Positions 54,173 through 64,000 of a stretch of DNA of 64,000 nt are shown here, piece by piece. The position numbers were made by a program, and so were the translations under genes. The stretch spans positions 942,190-1,006,189 of the forward strand of contig NZ_KB849756.1 in the NCBI RefSeq assembly GCF_000368925.1, in the 5' to 3' direction. Origin of the DNA: Acinetobacter bereziniae LMG 1003 = CIP 70.12 (GTDB lineage: Bacteria > Pseudomonadota > Gammaproteobacteria > Pseudomonadales > Moraxellaceae). Within the stretch, counting starts at the first letter, position 1. Each line of letters begins with the position of its first letter. The notes below the pieces were generated by a model. It searched no databases, was not told the DNA's origin, and saw nothing but the letters and a program-made list of their open reading frames with translations.

Positions 54173-54739
54173 TTAATAGGTTAATGTATGAATCCAAAAT
54201 AGTCGTATGAGTTGTCCTCGATCATAGGGAAAACTGGAAATATATTCATAACCCACTCTATTTAAAGCATTGATCTTAAACTCAATTCCGTAACCAAAGG
54301 ACAGATAAAGTTCATTTACAGAGGCACTATTTGAGTTTGGGTTAATCAATGAAATTTTTAATTGCTGTACATTATAAGCTGTATAATTAAAGATCCGAAT
54401 TCGATCATTTTCATAAAATTGGTTACTCAGAATTGAATAATCTGCCAATTGCTGCTCATACTCCTCAGCTAATTTTTTCTGAATTTCACTTTGTTGTAAA
54501 AAATCTTCATTTTGATCTGTAATTTCATCAAAATAGCTTAGGCTATTTTCTGGATTTTCAATATGAAATAAAGTCTCGTGTTCCAATTCAATATCTGATT
54601 GTTGAGCGTTTTGCTGACCTTCTAAATTTTCGATAGCAGCAGATTCAGGCATAACGATCATTTGATCCAAAGCATAGAGCTGTGAATTAAATCCAAATAG
54701 AATAATCAGTATGAAGTAAAACTTGCAGAAAAATCGCAT
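54173..54739 (-). CDS. Exported protein downstream of the giant adhesin
   Basis: This protein of about 188 aa has a signal peptide (MRFFCKFYFILIILFGFNSQLYALD), a Glu/Gln-rich middle likely to be helical (about 35-110) and a C-terminal beta-rich part with several tyrosines. It is unrecognised. It lies 190 bases after the giant gene on the same strand but behind a terminator. A role with the adhesin is possible from position only. An in-frame TTG at 54754 could be used instead of the ATG. Confidence 0.65.
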   Translation of the reverse strand: MRFFCKFYFILIILFGFNSQLYALDQMIVMPESAAIENLEGQQNAQQSDIELEHETLFHIENPENSLSYFDEITDQNEDFLQQSEIQKKLAEEYEQQLADYSILSNQFYENDRIRIFNYTAYNVQQLKISLINPNSNSASVNELYLSFGYGIEFKINALNRVGYEYISSFPYDRGQLIRLFWIHTLTY

Positions 54740-54886
54740 AAGTAAGGTGATCAATTTACGATGAATTTTGTGGTTAATATAGATGCGAAAAATATGTGAT
54801 AGGTTATATTAAATGTATCATATTTAAAGTTAAGTTAAAGCATATACTCAATTTGATTTTTGCAAGAAATTAGAGAATTATAAATA

Positions 54887-54917
54887 AAAAAGAGCTGCCA
54901 ACATGACAGCTCTTTTA
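54887..54917 (-). terminator. Terminator of the giant adhesin gene
   Basis: The stem AAAAGAGCTG / CAGCTCTTTT has a 9-base loop and T-runs on both strands. It lies directly past the adhesin stop codon. Confidence 0.9.
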
Positions 54918-54928
54918 ACTAAGCGAAC

Positions 54929-57165
54929 TTAACCAATGATAATCTGATGATTCGCTAACAATGTTTCCAGTTCAGTATTTACACCATTCAGTGTAAGCAG
55001 ATTAGTCATAGCATATGCACCACCTGCACCATCTCGATCAATACTCAACACAGTATTGCCACCACTATGAGACACTTGTAAATAACTGCCAATATTGTCA
55101 CCAGAATCAAGCGTTGCAATACCATTCACATAATGTGCAGCGCCATCACTATCAGCAGTATACCCAATCAATAAAGATTTCAGATCAATCCGGTCTGCGT
55201 CAGCTGTGGCTTCAACTGTACCCACTTTAAAGCCATTCACACTATCTGTACCATTGCCACCCGTTGCATCGGCTAACAATACTTTATATAACAAAGTATC
55301 TTGACCACCGTTGGCAAGATTAAAGGTGTCATTACCACCCCGCCCTTCAAACTGATTATTGGCTGTATTGCCTGTAAACGTGTCATTCCCATTCCCACCA
55401 GCAAGAGCTTCAATGTTCTTAAAGCTCGCTGTTCCAAAACCAGTGTTTTGAGCACTCATATTAGACAAATCAATGGTCAATGCAGTGCTGCCTGCCAGTT
55501 TATAGTCAACAGTATCCAACCCACCAGTTGCACTCCAATTACTGTTACCAGATAAATCCACTGCCGTTCCACCACTACCGTCATAACTGTCTGTCCCTGC
55601 TGTTGCAAAGAAAATATCGTTATAACCAGTACCGATGAATTTACCATTCGCAACGTTGGTCGTTGCTTCACCTGATAAGACATAAGCTTGGGTCGCTGCA
55701 CCAGCGGTTAAACCTGCCCAGCTGAGGTTAATATTTTCAATGCTGTTTCCGCCTAGGCTTGCTGAACCACCCACATCCTGAGATACACCATTGACACTCT
55801 TAATCAATACAGCGGTGTAGCTGTCATTCGCATTCAAGCCGTAGAAGTTGACGATACCTGAACCATCTGCACCAAATACACCTGATTGTGGATTCAATAT
55901 TTGTGATGCGACTAATGTACCCGCACTATTGTAAAGCTGTACAGTGTTGCCATAGTACACGTTTAGACCATTGGCATCTAAAATACGTAAATGCAAACTG
56001 GTACCATCTGCAACAATATTGTTGTTTTGCAATAAGATCGTATTGGCACCGCCTTTATAAGCCAATACATCGACTGCACCATCCCAATTATAATCTACTG
56101 CTAAAGCTCCATTCACACCTGTAATTGCAGTTCCCAGTGTACTTTGCGTAAAGCTTCCTGCCCCATTGTTGGTATATAGGTTTGGTACTGCACTGACGCC
56201 AGAACGCGGCAATTCCACAATATCCATTTTACCATCATGATTCCAATCCACTGCGACTGAAGCACCACCATCTAAAGTATCTGAAAGGTAAGTTGCCTGA
56301 CCGCCCGCAGTCCCAGAAGCTGTTCCAAACAGACTTCCTGTGCCACTGTTCCAGTAAATACGGCTCGCTGTACTATCAGCAGTATTTGCAGCATTTCGAC
56401 CAGCACCAAGGAATAAATCCATTTTACCGTCATTGTTGAAGTCTGCCCATGTCATCGCGGTCGCAGAGGCTGGGTCACCTGCTGCTCCTGTTCTAAATAC
56501 ACCAGCCACATTGATTTGAGTAAACGTATTATTGGCAGTTTGTACATTGGTCAATAAAGTCAAGGCATAAGCACCACCTGCTGTCGGTGTCGTTGCGCCA
56601 CTGGTATGCTGAACCACATCTACAGCACCATCATTGGTCAAATCCACTGCCGCGACTTCAGAGAACGTATTTCCTGTTACTGTTGGAGGCTTACCCTGCA
56701 CGCCCCCTGCCATTAAAGACAGGCTACCTGCAGTATTGGTAATAAACGTCATAGAGTCATTACCTGTATCGCCATAAGCAAAATCTAGATAACCATCGCC
56801 TGTTTTATCATAAGCAACCACAGCACCATTCCACATAGATGTGCCGCTTACCAGTACCTGATGGTTATAATTGATACCATCAATCGTGGTCCATACACTT
56901 TGCGATGAAGCACCTGTACTGGTATTTGTGAAAATATCCATAAAGCCATCACGATTAAAATCAGCAAATGATGCGCCTGACAATCCACCACTTCCGCCAG
57001 TAACACTGACATTGGTATAGGTATTCAATCCAGTACTGTTATAGATCATTCCAACATCACTCGTCGTACTGGTTTGGAAGAATGACCATAAACCATTTTG
57101 CCCCAGCGTCATGGTTGCACCCCCCACAACATTACCGACATCAGCATCCCCCCAAGTAGGCGTCA
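54929..57165 (-). repeat. Adhesin module, second copy (C-terminal)
   Basis: This repeats the first module in the same order: FG-GAP loops, LHLRILDANGLNVYYGNTVQ, GTGYNDIFFATAG, NQFEGRGGNDTFNLANGG and DRIDLKSLLIGYTA. The two copies keep nearly the same spacing but differ in many residues. Confidence 0.82.
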
Positions 57166-60100
57166 ATGAACCTGACGAACTGAGCACTTCCAACTCCATA
57201 CGACTTGCATCACTCATGATTATCGAGCCATTCGCATCCACGATGTTTGCCATTACATCATAGCGCCCGACATTGACTGCACCGACAGGCAATTGCACAT
57301 ACCAAGTGTGATTTACAGGATCTACGACCACAGTATTGTTTGCCGTACTATAGGTCGTACCATTTACGGTTATTTGTAAAACCTCACCAATATTTAAGCC
57401 ATAAGGAATGGTTCCACTCACAATTGGCGTAGTATCTGTGGTGGTTTGTGCATTGATATGAATTAAAGCGGCAGTTGAAGAACCCAGTAACAGTTGCCCA
57501 TTCGCCAGCAAAGACTCCATACTCATGCTCAGACCATTGAGTATCAACAAAGGCGTTGTAAAGTTCCCAGTACCCGCTAGATCAACTGAAATCACAGTGT
57601 TACCACCCGCTGTCATGACTTGAAGATAATTGCGCAACCCGAGCGATGCACTGTCCAATACATAGGTTCCTGTACCAGCATCAAAGTAGACATAGGCTGT
57701 GCCAGTATAAGCTGTCAATAAGCCACTCAGGTCAATGATATCTGCATCAGAATTCGGTGCAAAAGCTAAACTCCCTCCACTGAAATCATTGATCGTATCA
57801 GTACCATTTCCCCCAGTAACATGATCAGCAGGATTAATCAGGTTGTATACTATTCGATCATTACCTCCATTAAAGCCTAAAGTGATAATGTCATCCCCGC
57901 CACGACCTTCAAAAATATTATCAGTGTTATTACCAAATGAACCGAGTAAACCGATTAAGGTATCTGCTTGTGCACTACCACGTACCCCCTCAACATTGGT
58001 GATATTACTAATCGTCCCCCAACCTGATACCGTACCAGCTTGTAGATTAACCGTTACACCTGTAGATGCATTACGGAAATCAATAATATCCATACCCCCT
58101 GAAGCAACCCAAGTTTTACTTTCACCTTTCATGACAGGTAAATTCCAGCCACCACCGCCGTTATAAGCTGTGGTCCCCCCTGTCACATTAGAAACCACAT
58201 AAGTATCGTTATAGCCAGTACCCACCAATGTTGTTGCATTGGCAGTGGTCACAGCTGTTGTGGTCAACACTTGTGCGTCAACCGCACTGCTTGGAGTAAC
58301 GTTCCATGAGTACGTCGTTGTCACGCCATGATCATTCGCCAATAATTTGACTGTGTAGCTTTGTGATGGATCCAAACCAAAAATGTTGACCAATGCAGAA
58401 CCATCGTTGACCCAATTTCCTGATTGTGGATTTATGATTTGGGTGGATACTAAACGCCCCGAAGAATCGAACAACTGAACGGTATTACCGTAATAGACAT
58501 TATGACCTTCTGCATTCACGATACGCAGATGCAAAGCTGTTCCATCTTTGACTTGGTTGGTGTTGCTGATTAACTGTGTCTGTGTACTCGTATTAAAACT
58601 GGCTAACAGGTCAATATCACCATCCCAATCATAGTCAGCAGCGGCGATACCATTTAACGTGCTATTCCCCATATCAGCCAATTGCGTAGTCGCCCATCCC
58701 GCAGCCACATTACCGTTATTGGTATATAGATTCGCAATACCCGTCGTATAATCGACCTCTATTGCATCCATTTTGCCGTCACCATTCCAGTCGACAGCAA
58801 CAGACGCTTCTCCAGCTAGGCTATCATTTGCAATTGCAATTCCATTGCTTGATAAGCTACCACCGTTATTGAGGAAAATTTTGCTATTGGCGGAGGTTCC
58901 TGTTTGAGTTGTATTTAAATATAAATCCAGATAACCATCACCATTAAAGTCTGCCCAAGTCATCGATAACGGGGTGGTCGAATCATCTGCTCTAGCGGCT
59001 CCGAATACATTGGTAATGACCTGTGTTTCAGTCCAGTTTGCACCCGTTGCACTGCTACTACCGTTATTTAACAACAAGCTTAATGTATAAGCGCCTGTTA
59101 CCCCAGATTGGCTAGTGGTGGCATGTATAGCGAGGTCGACTTTACCATCATTATTTAAATCTACTGCTGAATTTTCTCGATCCATGGTCAATGTATTCAG
59201 ACCTGTTGCTGTCGGATTACCTGATGCCCGTCCATAGACACTGAATACACCACTATTATTTTTCAAAAATGCTGAGGAGTCGTTTCCTCTATCACCAATC
59301 ACAGCATCCAAATAACCATCACCATCCATATCTAGAAATACTGAACCACCACGTGCAACAAGTTGTCCAGCATCTACAGTACCAGCAGTAAATCCTCCGC
59401 CAGCAATACCCGTCCAAATCGGCGCTGTCGAACTCACGGCACTATCTGTGCCGATGATGTCAATATTTCCATCCAGATTGTAATCACCGAAAGAATATGA
59501 ACTGACCGTACCAGAAGCGAGTGTCAAAGCTGTGGTGGTATAACTTGTCGTTGAAGCACCAGCATAAACCGCTTGATCATTGACAAAAGTCCAGTGTCCA
59601 TTCGTGTTAATGACCATACTGCTACCATAACCCAGTGTTGCATTGGTACCAAAAGCACTGTTGGTATATGGCGCATTACCCAAGTTGTTCACGACATCTA
59701 TATCGGAAGTCATGCTTAGGCGACTACGGTTCCCTGCTGCATCCCAAATGACATAACCCAGATGGTACTGACCTGCTGTCAAACTCAATGACATATTCCA
59801 TGTCCCACCTGCTGCGACTGTTGCAACATTGAGGACACTATCAACACCTTCTGTATAAATCCCATCGTTGTTAATATCATTGATCAGCGCCACAACACTG
59901 CCAACCTCAGCTGTGCCATCCACACTGCTGTTAAACTGTGCTGTACCTGCAAGGATTGTTTTGTCACCATCAGCATCGATCGAACCAGCATTGGCAAAAT
60001 CTGGATTACTCAAAGTCATCGATGGTGCTGTTAAATCAAAGGTATATGTTGTTGTGGTGGTTGAGCCATGCGTTCCATTCACGGTATTTTCAATCCGTAC

Positions 60101-63100
60101 TTGTAATGGAACAGTTGTCGATACTGCATAACCGAATGGTTGCGGATTATATGCCCAACTTGTTGCACCCAAAGTCGTTTGCACCACAATCCAACTGTTC
60201 CCACCATCCAGACTAATCGTGACTTGTTCATTCGCTTCCAAAGCACGACTGATCGTCCCATTCAGTATTGGCGTACTATCACGAGTGATCAAATCAGTAT
60301 TGGTCGCATTATTATTGGTAGAGTAATTGCCAATCTGACCATAAGCAGTATCGGTCATGAGAGAACTGAGTGTGGCTGTTGCATCAACAGTTAAGGTGAA
60401 GATTGGACTTGCAGTTCCTTCATTACCCGCTTGATCTGCAACTTTGACATAGTAATTATATGTGCCAAAACCTAAGATATTCGGTGTATAACTCCATGAA
60501 GTCTGACCATTGGTTAATACGATTGAGGTGATTAAAACATTATTCTGATAAAGGTTAATGGTATAACCAGCTTGTACGCCTGCTGTGACCGCCCCAATCA
60601 AGGTTGGTGTGGTATCATCCGTCGTTGTATTGTTCCCCATCAATCCAGTAACTGCACCGGAATTATCAATATAATTATTAATATTGGCTGTTTGTGAGGT
60701 GGCTATCGTATCAACGATTAAATTGAAGGTGTTGGATATCGGTCCTTGATTGCCTGCAGCATCCATCACACGTGCAGTAAAATCATGACTGCCGTTGCTT
60801 AAAATGTTTGTAAATTCAAAAGTCCAATTTAAACCTGTAACGGTTGCAATACCTAAAAAGGTTGAGCCTTCATATATACGCAATACTTCATTCGCACCTA
60901 AACCTGTGTTGAGTGTACCGTTTAAAACAGGCAGCGTATCATTGGTATAACTACCTGATCCATAATCACCAGTGTTCATGATGACATCATCTGTAAAACT
61001 ATTAATGATCGCTTGTTGAGTTGGTGGTGTTGTATCCAATATTAATGTGAAGGCAGCTGACTCAGGTCCTTCATTACCAGCCTGATCGACCACAACAGCG
61101 GTATAGGTATAAGTGCCATCTGTTCCTAGCGATAAAGGTAAAGTCCAAGTTGTTCCTGTGACTGAAGCAATACCAACTAAATTGCCGTTATTATCATGGA
61201 TATGTAAACTTTCTCCTGATGATAATGCAGTATTCAGCGTTCCTTTTAAAAGTGCATGACTATCGTCAGTCGTAGTACCACTCACAAAATCGCCTTGAAA
61301 TAATCCAACCGTATCATTATAGACAGTAATAGTTGGAACTTCTGTCGGTGCAATCGTATCCACAATCAATTCAAATATATTGGACTGTGCCAGAACACTG
61401 TTAAAACTATTCATCACCTCTGCACGATAGCTATAAAGACCATCACTTAAACCTGTGACTTGATAACTCCAAGACGTTTCAAAAACATCAGCTTCTCCCA
61501 GTAATATTGATGTACCCAGTACTTGATCAACTTGATAAACCAGCACTTTATCTCCATCATTTAATACTTTTCCAAGAGTTCCCATTAAGAGTGGCGAACT
61601 ATCGTCTGTTTGACTTCCAGATAAATAATTCCCCATATTGTCGCCATAATCGTCGTTATAGAGGGTAATCGTGATATCTTCTGGCTGTACAGTGGAGTCA
61701 ACTGTCAGAGTAAATGGCGCTGACGCTAGAGATTCATTACCTGCTTCGTCCGCAACTTTGACTGTATAAGTGTGAGTACTTGGATCTGTTAAGGTTGGTA
61801 AATTAAAAAACCAATTTGTGCCACCTGTTGTTGTCGCAACACCAACTAGAATTGTCCCCTCATAAATACGTATTTCATATTCAGGTGGAATTACAGAACT
61901 AAGTGTTCCATTGAGTATGGGATTTCTGTCATCTGTTGTTGTACCATTCCCAAAAGTGCCAATAACTGGTCCAGTTAGATCTAAATAACTGGTAATATTT
62001 GCGGTTTGTGTTGGCGCCACAGTGTCAACAATTATTCTAAATGCTGGAGACGAAAATACTCCAAGATTCCCCGCCGCATCCGCAACAACTGCCGTATAAT
62101 TTTTATTGTCACCATTCACTAAACCTGCCACATCAAAGGTCCAAGCTGTGCGACTGGCATTTAAGGTTGCAACACCTATTTGTGTTGTCCCTTCATAAAC
62201 GAGAACAACGTCGGTTGCAGCCAATGCACCACCGCTGATGGTTCCATTTAATCGAGGCGCTGTATCATCGGTATGTGTGCCACTTGGATAATCTCCAGTA
62301 TTCGTACCCAAATCATCAGTGAAACTGTCAATAGTTGTGGTCTGTGTGGGTGCAAGCGTATCAATTGTCAGTGTGAAGTTCGCAGAATTAGTTCCATGAT
62401 TACCTGCCGCATCAACAACGACTGCATAATAAGTATAACTGCCATTGCTCAGTGAAGGTAATTGGAAACTCCATCCTGTTCCTGTAGCATCGACAACAGC
62501 AACACCTAGCAGCGTATCACTATCATCATAAATTTCAACAACTTCCCCTAAACTTAAAGCACTACTCAAAGTTCCATTTAAGAGCGGTGTGGTATCATCC
62601 GTCGTTGTATTCGTATTGTTATCTCCTTGATAAATACCTATATTATCTGTATAGCTATCAATCATCACGGTTGTCGTTGGTGCAGTGGTATCTACAGTTA
62701 ATGTAAATGCTGGGGACATTGAACCTGCATTACCTGCAATATCAACAATACGAACAGTATATTGATAGGTCATACCATCATTCAAACCAGATAATGAGTA
62801 CGTCCAAGTGGTATCACCAGGACTCAATGTAATCGATGCAATCCATGTACCATTTTGATATAACTCAAGAATATCGCCCGCTTGCACTCCTGCTGTGATT
62901 GAGCCAATTAATGTCGGGGTAGTATCATTGGTGTTAGTATTATCTCCCATTAATCCTGTGTTAGGATCAACTAAATCAAAATAGCTATTAATAAAAGCAT
63001 TTTGTGTTGGGGCAGTCGTATCTATTTGTATTACTTGACTATCTGTTGCCCCAATATTACCTGCAACATCCACAATACGAACCTGATAGATATAATCACC

Positions 63101-64000
63101 ATCAGGGCTTAAAACCCAAGGGTCTTGGTAACTCCATGTACCTCCTGTAACGATTAGATTTACCCAATTGATACCATCCACACTTATTTGAACTTGTTCA
63201 TCTGCTGCCAATGTACCGACAACACCATTCACGGTAATTGATTGGTCATTGGTGATAAAATCCGTCGAACTCGTCCCACTGTCTGTACTGATAGATGTAA
63301 TATTCAATAAAGTGCTGACTGAAGGTCCTGTTAAATCAACAATCACTATCTGATCATCACTTTGACCAATATTTCCAGCTGCATCAACTACACGTACTTG
63401 ATAAGTATATTCTCCTTCTAAAAGTGTCCGAGTATCCTCATAATGCCATGTTCCTGCATTTACAGTCAGATCAATCCAATTCAAACCGCCATCAATACTG
63501 ATTTGTGCAGTTTCACCCACTGCCAAAGTCCCAACCGTACCATTAATTGTCAGACTGGTATCATTGGTAATAAAATCGGTCGTATTCAGTCCAGTATCAT
63601 CAGTAATCGAAACGATATTAATCGTTGTACTTACTGAAGGTGGTGTTGTATCTATGTTCAATACATATGCATTTGATAAATTCGCTTGATTACCCGCGCC
63701 ATCTTCTACACGTGCAGTATAGGTGTAGCTTATGCCATCACTTAAACCACTATCATCAAATATCCAAGTTGTGCCAGTACCTGTAATGGTTGCCGTTCCA
63801 ACTCTAATATTTGTATTACCATCATTTCGATAAATCGCAACGACTTCTGTTGCACCTAAAACGGCACTAATTTCACCTAAAATTTGTGGTGATGTGTCAT
63901 TACTATATCCAGCGCTATCTATATGACCCGTATTTGGCGCAACATTGTCATTTATACCTGTAATCGTTGCGACTTGTGTTGGCACAATATTGTCAACATA
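54929..64000 (-). CDS. Giant type I-secreted Bap/RTX-like adhesin (5' end outside window)
   Basis: At least 3023 residues are visible and the frame continues past the window edge (TATGTTGACAATATT reads on into the same repeat), so the N-terminus is missing. The order is: 12-13 Ig-like repeats of about 105 aa (pattern VDTTAPTQT...TDDTTPTLIGTL...VDQAGN); a first FG-GAP module with DxDxDG calcium loops (DMDGDGYLDAVIG, DLNNDGKVDLAIH, DFNGDGYLDLYLN); an RTX-like part; one extra Ig-like domain; and a second copy of the FG-GAP plus RTX-like module ending NQFEGRGGNDTFNLANGGQD, as in type I secretion targets. It should be exported in one step and act in adhesion or biofilm. Blp1/Bap of Acinetobacter are the likely relatives. 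Confidence 0.9.
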   Translation of the reverse strand, partial: YVDNIVPTQVATITGINDNVAPNTGHIDSAGYSNDTSPQILGEISAVLGATEVVAIYRNDGNTNIRVGTATITGTGTTWIFDDSGLSDGISYTYTARVEDGAGNQANLSNAYVLNIDTTPPSVSTTINIVSITDDTGLNTTDFITNDTSLTINGTVGTLAVGETAQISIDGGLNWIDLTVNAGTWHYEDTRTLLEGEYTYQVRVVDAAGNIGQSDDQIVIVDLTGPSVSTLLNITSISTDSGTSSTDFITNDQSITVNGVVGTLAADEQVQISVDGINWVNLIVTGGTWSYQDPWVLSPDGDYIYQVRIVDVAGNIGATDSQVIQIDTTAPTQNAFINSYFDLVDPNTGLMGDNTNTNDTTPTLIGSITAGVQAGDILELYQNGTWIASITLSPGDTTWTYSLSGLNDGMTYQYTVRIVDIAGNAGSMSPAFTLTVDTTAPTTTVMIDSYTDNIGIYQGDNNTNTTTDDTTPLLNGTLSSALSLGEVVEIYDDSDTLLGVAVVDATGTGWSFQLPSLSNGSYTYYAVVVDAAGNHGTNSANFTLTIDTLAPTQTTTIDSFTDDLGTNTGDYPSGTHTDDTAPRLNGTISGGALAATDVVLVYEGTTQIGVATLNASRTAWTFDVAGLVNGDNKNYTAVVADAAGNLGVFSSPAFRIIVDTVAPTQTANITSYLDLTGPVIGTFGNGTTTDDRNPILNGTLSSVIPPEYEIRIYEGTILVGVATTTGGTNWFFNLPTLTDPSTHTYTVKVADEAGNESLASAPFTLTVDSTVQPEDITITLYNDDYGDNMGNYLSGSQTDDSSPLLMGTLGKVLNDGDKVLVYQVDQVLGTSILLGEADVFETSWSYQVTGLSDGLYSYRAEVMNSFNSVLAQSNIFELIVDTIAPTEVPTITVYNDTVGLFQGDFVSGTTTDDSHALLKGTLNTALSSGESLHIHDNNGNLVGIASVTGTTWTLPLSLGTDGTYTYTAVVVDQAGNEGPESAAFTLILDTTPPTQQAIINSFTDDVIMNTGDYGSGSYTNDTLPVLNGTLNTGLGANEVLRIYEGSTFLGIATVTGLNWTFEFTNILSNGSHDFTARVMDAAGNQGPISNTFNLIVDTIATSQTANINNYIDNSGAVTGLMGNNTTTDDTTPTLIGAVTAGVQAGYTINLYQNNVLITSIVLTNGQTSWSYTPNILGFGTYNYYVKVADQAGNEGTASPIFTLTVDATATLSSLMTDTAYGQIGNYSTNNNATNTDLITRDSTPILNGTISRALEANEQVTISLDGGNSWIVVQTTLGATSWAYNPQPFGYAVSTTVPLQVRIENTVNGTHGSTTTTTYTFDLTAPSMTLSNPDFANAGSIDADGDKTILAGTAQFNSSVDGTAEVGSVVALINDINNDGIYTEGVDSVLNVATVAAGGTWNMSLSLTAGQYHLGYVIWDAAGNRSRLSMTSDIDVVNNLGNAPYTNSAFGTNATLGYGSSMVINTNGHWTFVNDQAVYAGASTTSYTTTALTLASGTVSSYSFGDYNLDGNIDIIGTDSAVSSTAPIWTGIAGGGFTAGTVDAGQLVARGGSVFLDMDGDGYLDAVIGDRGNDSSAFLKNNSGVFSVYGRASGNPTATGLNTLTMDRENSAVDLNNDGKVDLAIHATTSQSGVTGAYTLSLLLNNGSSSATGANWTETQVITNVFGAARADDSTTPLSMTWADFNGDGYLDLYLNTTQTGTSANSKIFLNNGGSLSSNGIAIANDSLAGEASVAVDWNGDGKMDAIEVDYTTGIANLYTNNGNVAAGWATTQLADMGNSTLNGIAAADYDWDGDIDLLASFNTSTQTQLISNTNQVKDGTALHLRIVNAEGHNVYYGNTVQLFDSSGRLVSTQIINPQSGNWVNDGSALVNIFGLDPSQSYTVKLLANDHGVTTTYSWNVTPSSAVDAQVLTTTAVTTANATTLVGTGYNDTYVVSNVTGGTTAYNGGGGWNLPVMKGESKTWVASGGMDIIDFRNASTGVTVNLQAGTVSGWGTISNITNVEGVRGSAQADTLIGLLGSFGNNTDNIFEGRGGDDIITLGFNGGNDRIVYNLINPADHVTGGNGTDTINDFSGGSLAFAPNSDADIIDLSGLLTAYTGTAYVYFDAGTGTYVLDSASLGLRNYLQVMTAGGNTVISVDLAGTGNFTTPLLILNGLSMSMESLLANGQLLLGSSTAALIHINAQTTTDTTPIVSGTIPYGLNIGEVLQITVNGTTYSTANNTVVVDPVNHTWYVQLPVGAVNVGRYDVMANIVDANGSIIMSDASRMELEVLSSSGSLTPTWGDADVGNVVGGATMTLGQNGLWSFFQTSTTSDVGMIYNSTGLNTYTNVSVTGGSGGLSGASFADFNRDGFMDIFTNTSTGASSQSVWTTIDGINYNHQVLVSGTSMWNGAVVAYDKTGDGYLDFAYGDTGNDSMTFITNTAGSLSLMAGGVQGKPPTVTGNTFSEVAAVDLTNDGAVDVVQHTSGATTPTAGGAYALTLLTNVQTANNTFTQINVAGVFRTGAAGDPASATAMTWADFNNDGKMDLFLGAGRNAANTADSTASRIYWNSGTGSLFGTASGTAGGQATYLSDTLDGGASVAVDWNHDGKMDIVELPRSGVSAVPNLYTNNGAGSFTQSTLGTAITGVNGALAVDYNWDGAVDVLAYKGGANTILLQNNNIVADGTSLHLRILDANGLNVYYGNTVQLYNSAGTLVASQILNPQSGVFGADGSGIVNFYGLNANDSYTAVLIKSVNGVSQDVGGSASLGGNSIENINLSWAGLTAGAATQAYVLSGEATTNVANGKFIGTGYNDIFFATAGTDSYDGSGGTAVDLSGNSNWSATGGLDTVDYKLAGSTALTIDLSNMSAQNTGFGTASFKNIEALAGGNGNDTFTGNTANNQFEGRGGNDTFNLANGGQDTLLYKVLLADATGGNGTDSVNGFKVGTVEATADADRIDLKSLLIGYTADSDGAAHYVNGIATLDSGDNIGSYLQVSHSGGNTVLSIDRDGAGGAYAMTNLLTLNGVNTELETLLANHQIIIG
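57470..59690 (-). repeat. Adhesin module, first copy (FG-GAP and RTX-like)
   Basis: About 740 residues: five or six FG-GAP/VCBS calcium loops, a beta-sandwich with LHLRIVNAEGHNVYYGNTVQ, then GTGYNDTYVV and a Gly/Asp-rich RTX-like end (NIFEGRGGDDIITLGFNGGN, DIIDLSGLLTAYTG). Confidence 0.82.
59700..64000 (-). repeat. Tandem Ig-like repeat array of the adhesin
   Basis: There are about 12-13 units of about 310 bp. Each begins near a VDTTAPT-like motif and contains TDDTxPxLxGTLS and a closing VVDAAGNxG. Units are diverged, not identical, so they have been under selection for some time. The array runs past the window edge. Confidence 0.88.

Noticed and set aside
54929..64000. Regularly spaced repeats that could suggest a CRISPR array
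   Set aside because: The repeats are about 310 bp, diverged and in frame in one long gene, so they encode protein domains. No short identical repeats with unique spacers were seen anywhere.

Overview
The window comes from the chromosome of an Acinetobacter-type gammaproteobacterium (Moraxellaceae). This rests on the low G+C with A/T-rich intergenic regions, a recognisable CarO outer-membrane protein, a GyrA in which Ser81 and Glu85 fall where Acinetobacter GyrA has them, and many envelope proteins without relatives that I recognise. I see no rRNA, tRNA, CRISPR array, prophage or complete insertion sequence. Most of the window is ordinary core genome. The accessory parts are a small type VI secretion effector locus near 35.8-38.3 kb and a giant repeat-built adhesin filling the last 9 kb.

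Layout, left to right. 0-2 kb: an overlapping minus-strand operon pabC-mltG-tmk. 2.2-7.7 kb: a sulfate uptake operon, sbp - alpha/beta hydrolase - cysT-cysW-cysA - cysB, with a terminator-like hairpin just before cysT. 8-10 kb: a FadL-type porin facing carO. 10.3-14.3 kb: dapD, a structured leader, queE-queC (queuosine precursor), a small exported protein, an ATP-pyrophosphatase and a peroxiredoxin. 14.5-22.4 kb: argO/argP, a Gly/Ala-rich unknown, a beta-class GST beside a LysR regulator, YceI, NadM, an enoyl-CoA hydratase, a nitroreductase, and a 44-bp perfect palindrome between convergent genes. 22.5-29.9 kb: gyrA, whose C-terminal domain carries a long helical insertion, flanked by unrecognised membrane proteins and lipoproteins. 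30.5-35.6 kb: etfBA, a LysE-type exporter facing an Lrp regulator, and two tandem GNAT acetyltransferases.

35.8-38.3 kb: a PAAR protein split by a single-base change in a run of six A, followed by an unrecognised 251-aa protein with a His/Cys arrangement like caspase-fold peptidases, then three intact copies and one decayed copy of a small three-helix membrane protein. I read this as a type VI effector with a duplicated set of immunity genes. It is the best candidate here for an undescribed system.

38.5-54.7 kb: xerC, an M28 peptidase, rlmH, a DODA-type dioxygenase, two lipoproteins sharing a DUF4377-like domain, gdhA, rnfB-nth, a possible inverted-repeat element, an SH3 protein, adk, a DUF445 membrane protein, mrdA (PBP2)-rsmD, and small envelope proteins. 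54.9-64 kb: the 3' part of one huge gene on the minus strand. Its product has about 12-13 Ig-like repeats, then two tandem copies of a roughly 740-residue module made of FG-GAP calcium repeats and an RTX-like end, as in type I-secreted Bap/RTX adhesins. Its N-terminus lies outside the window.
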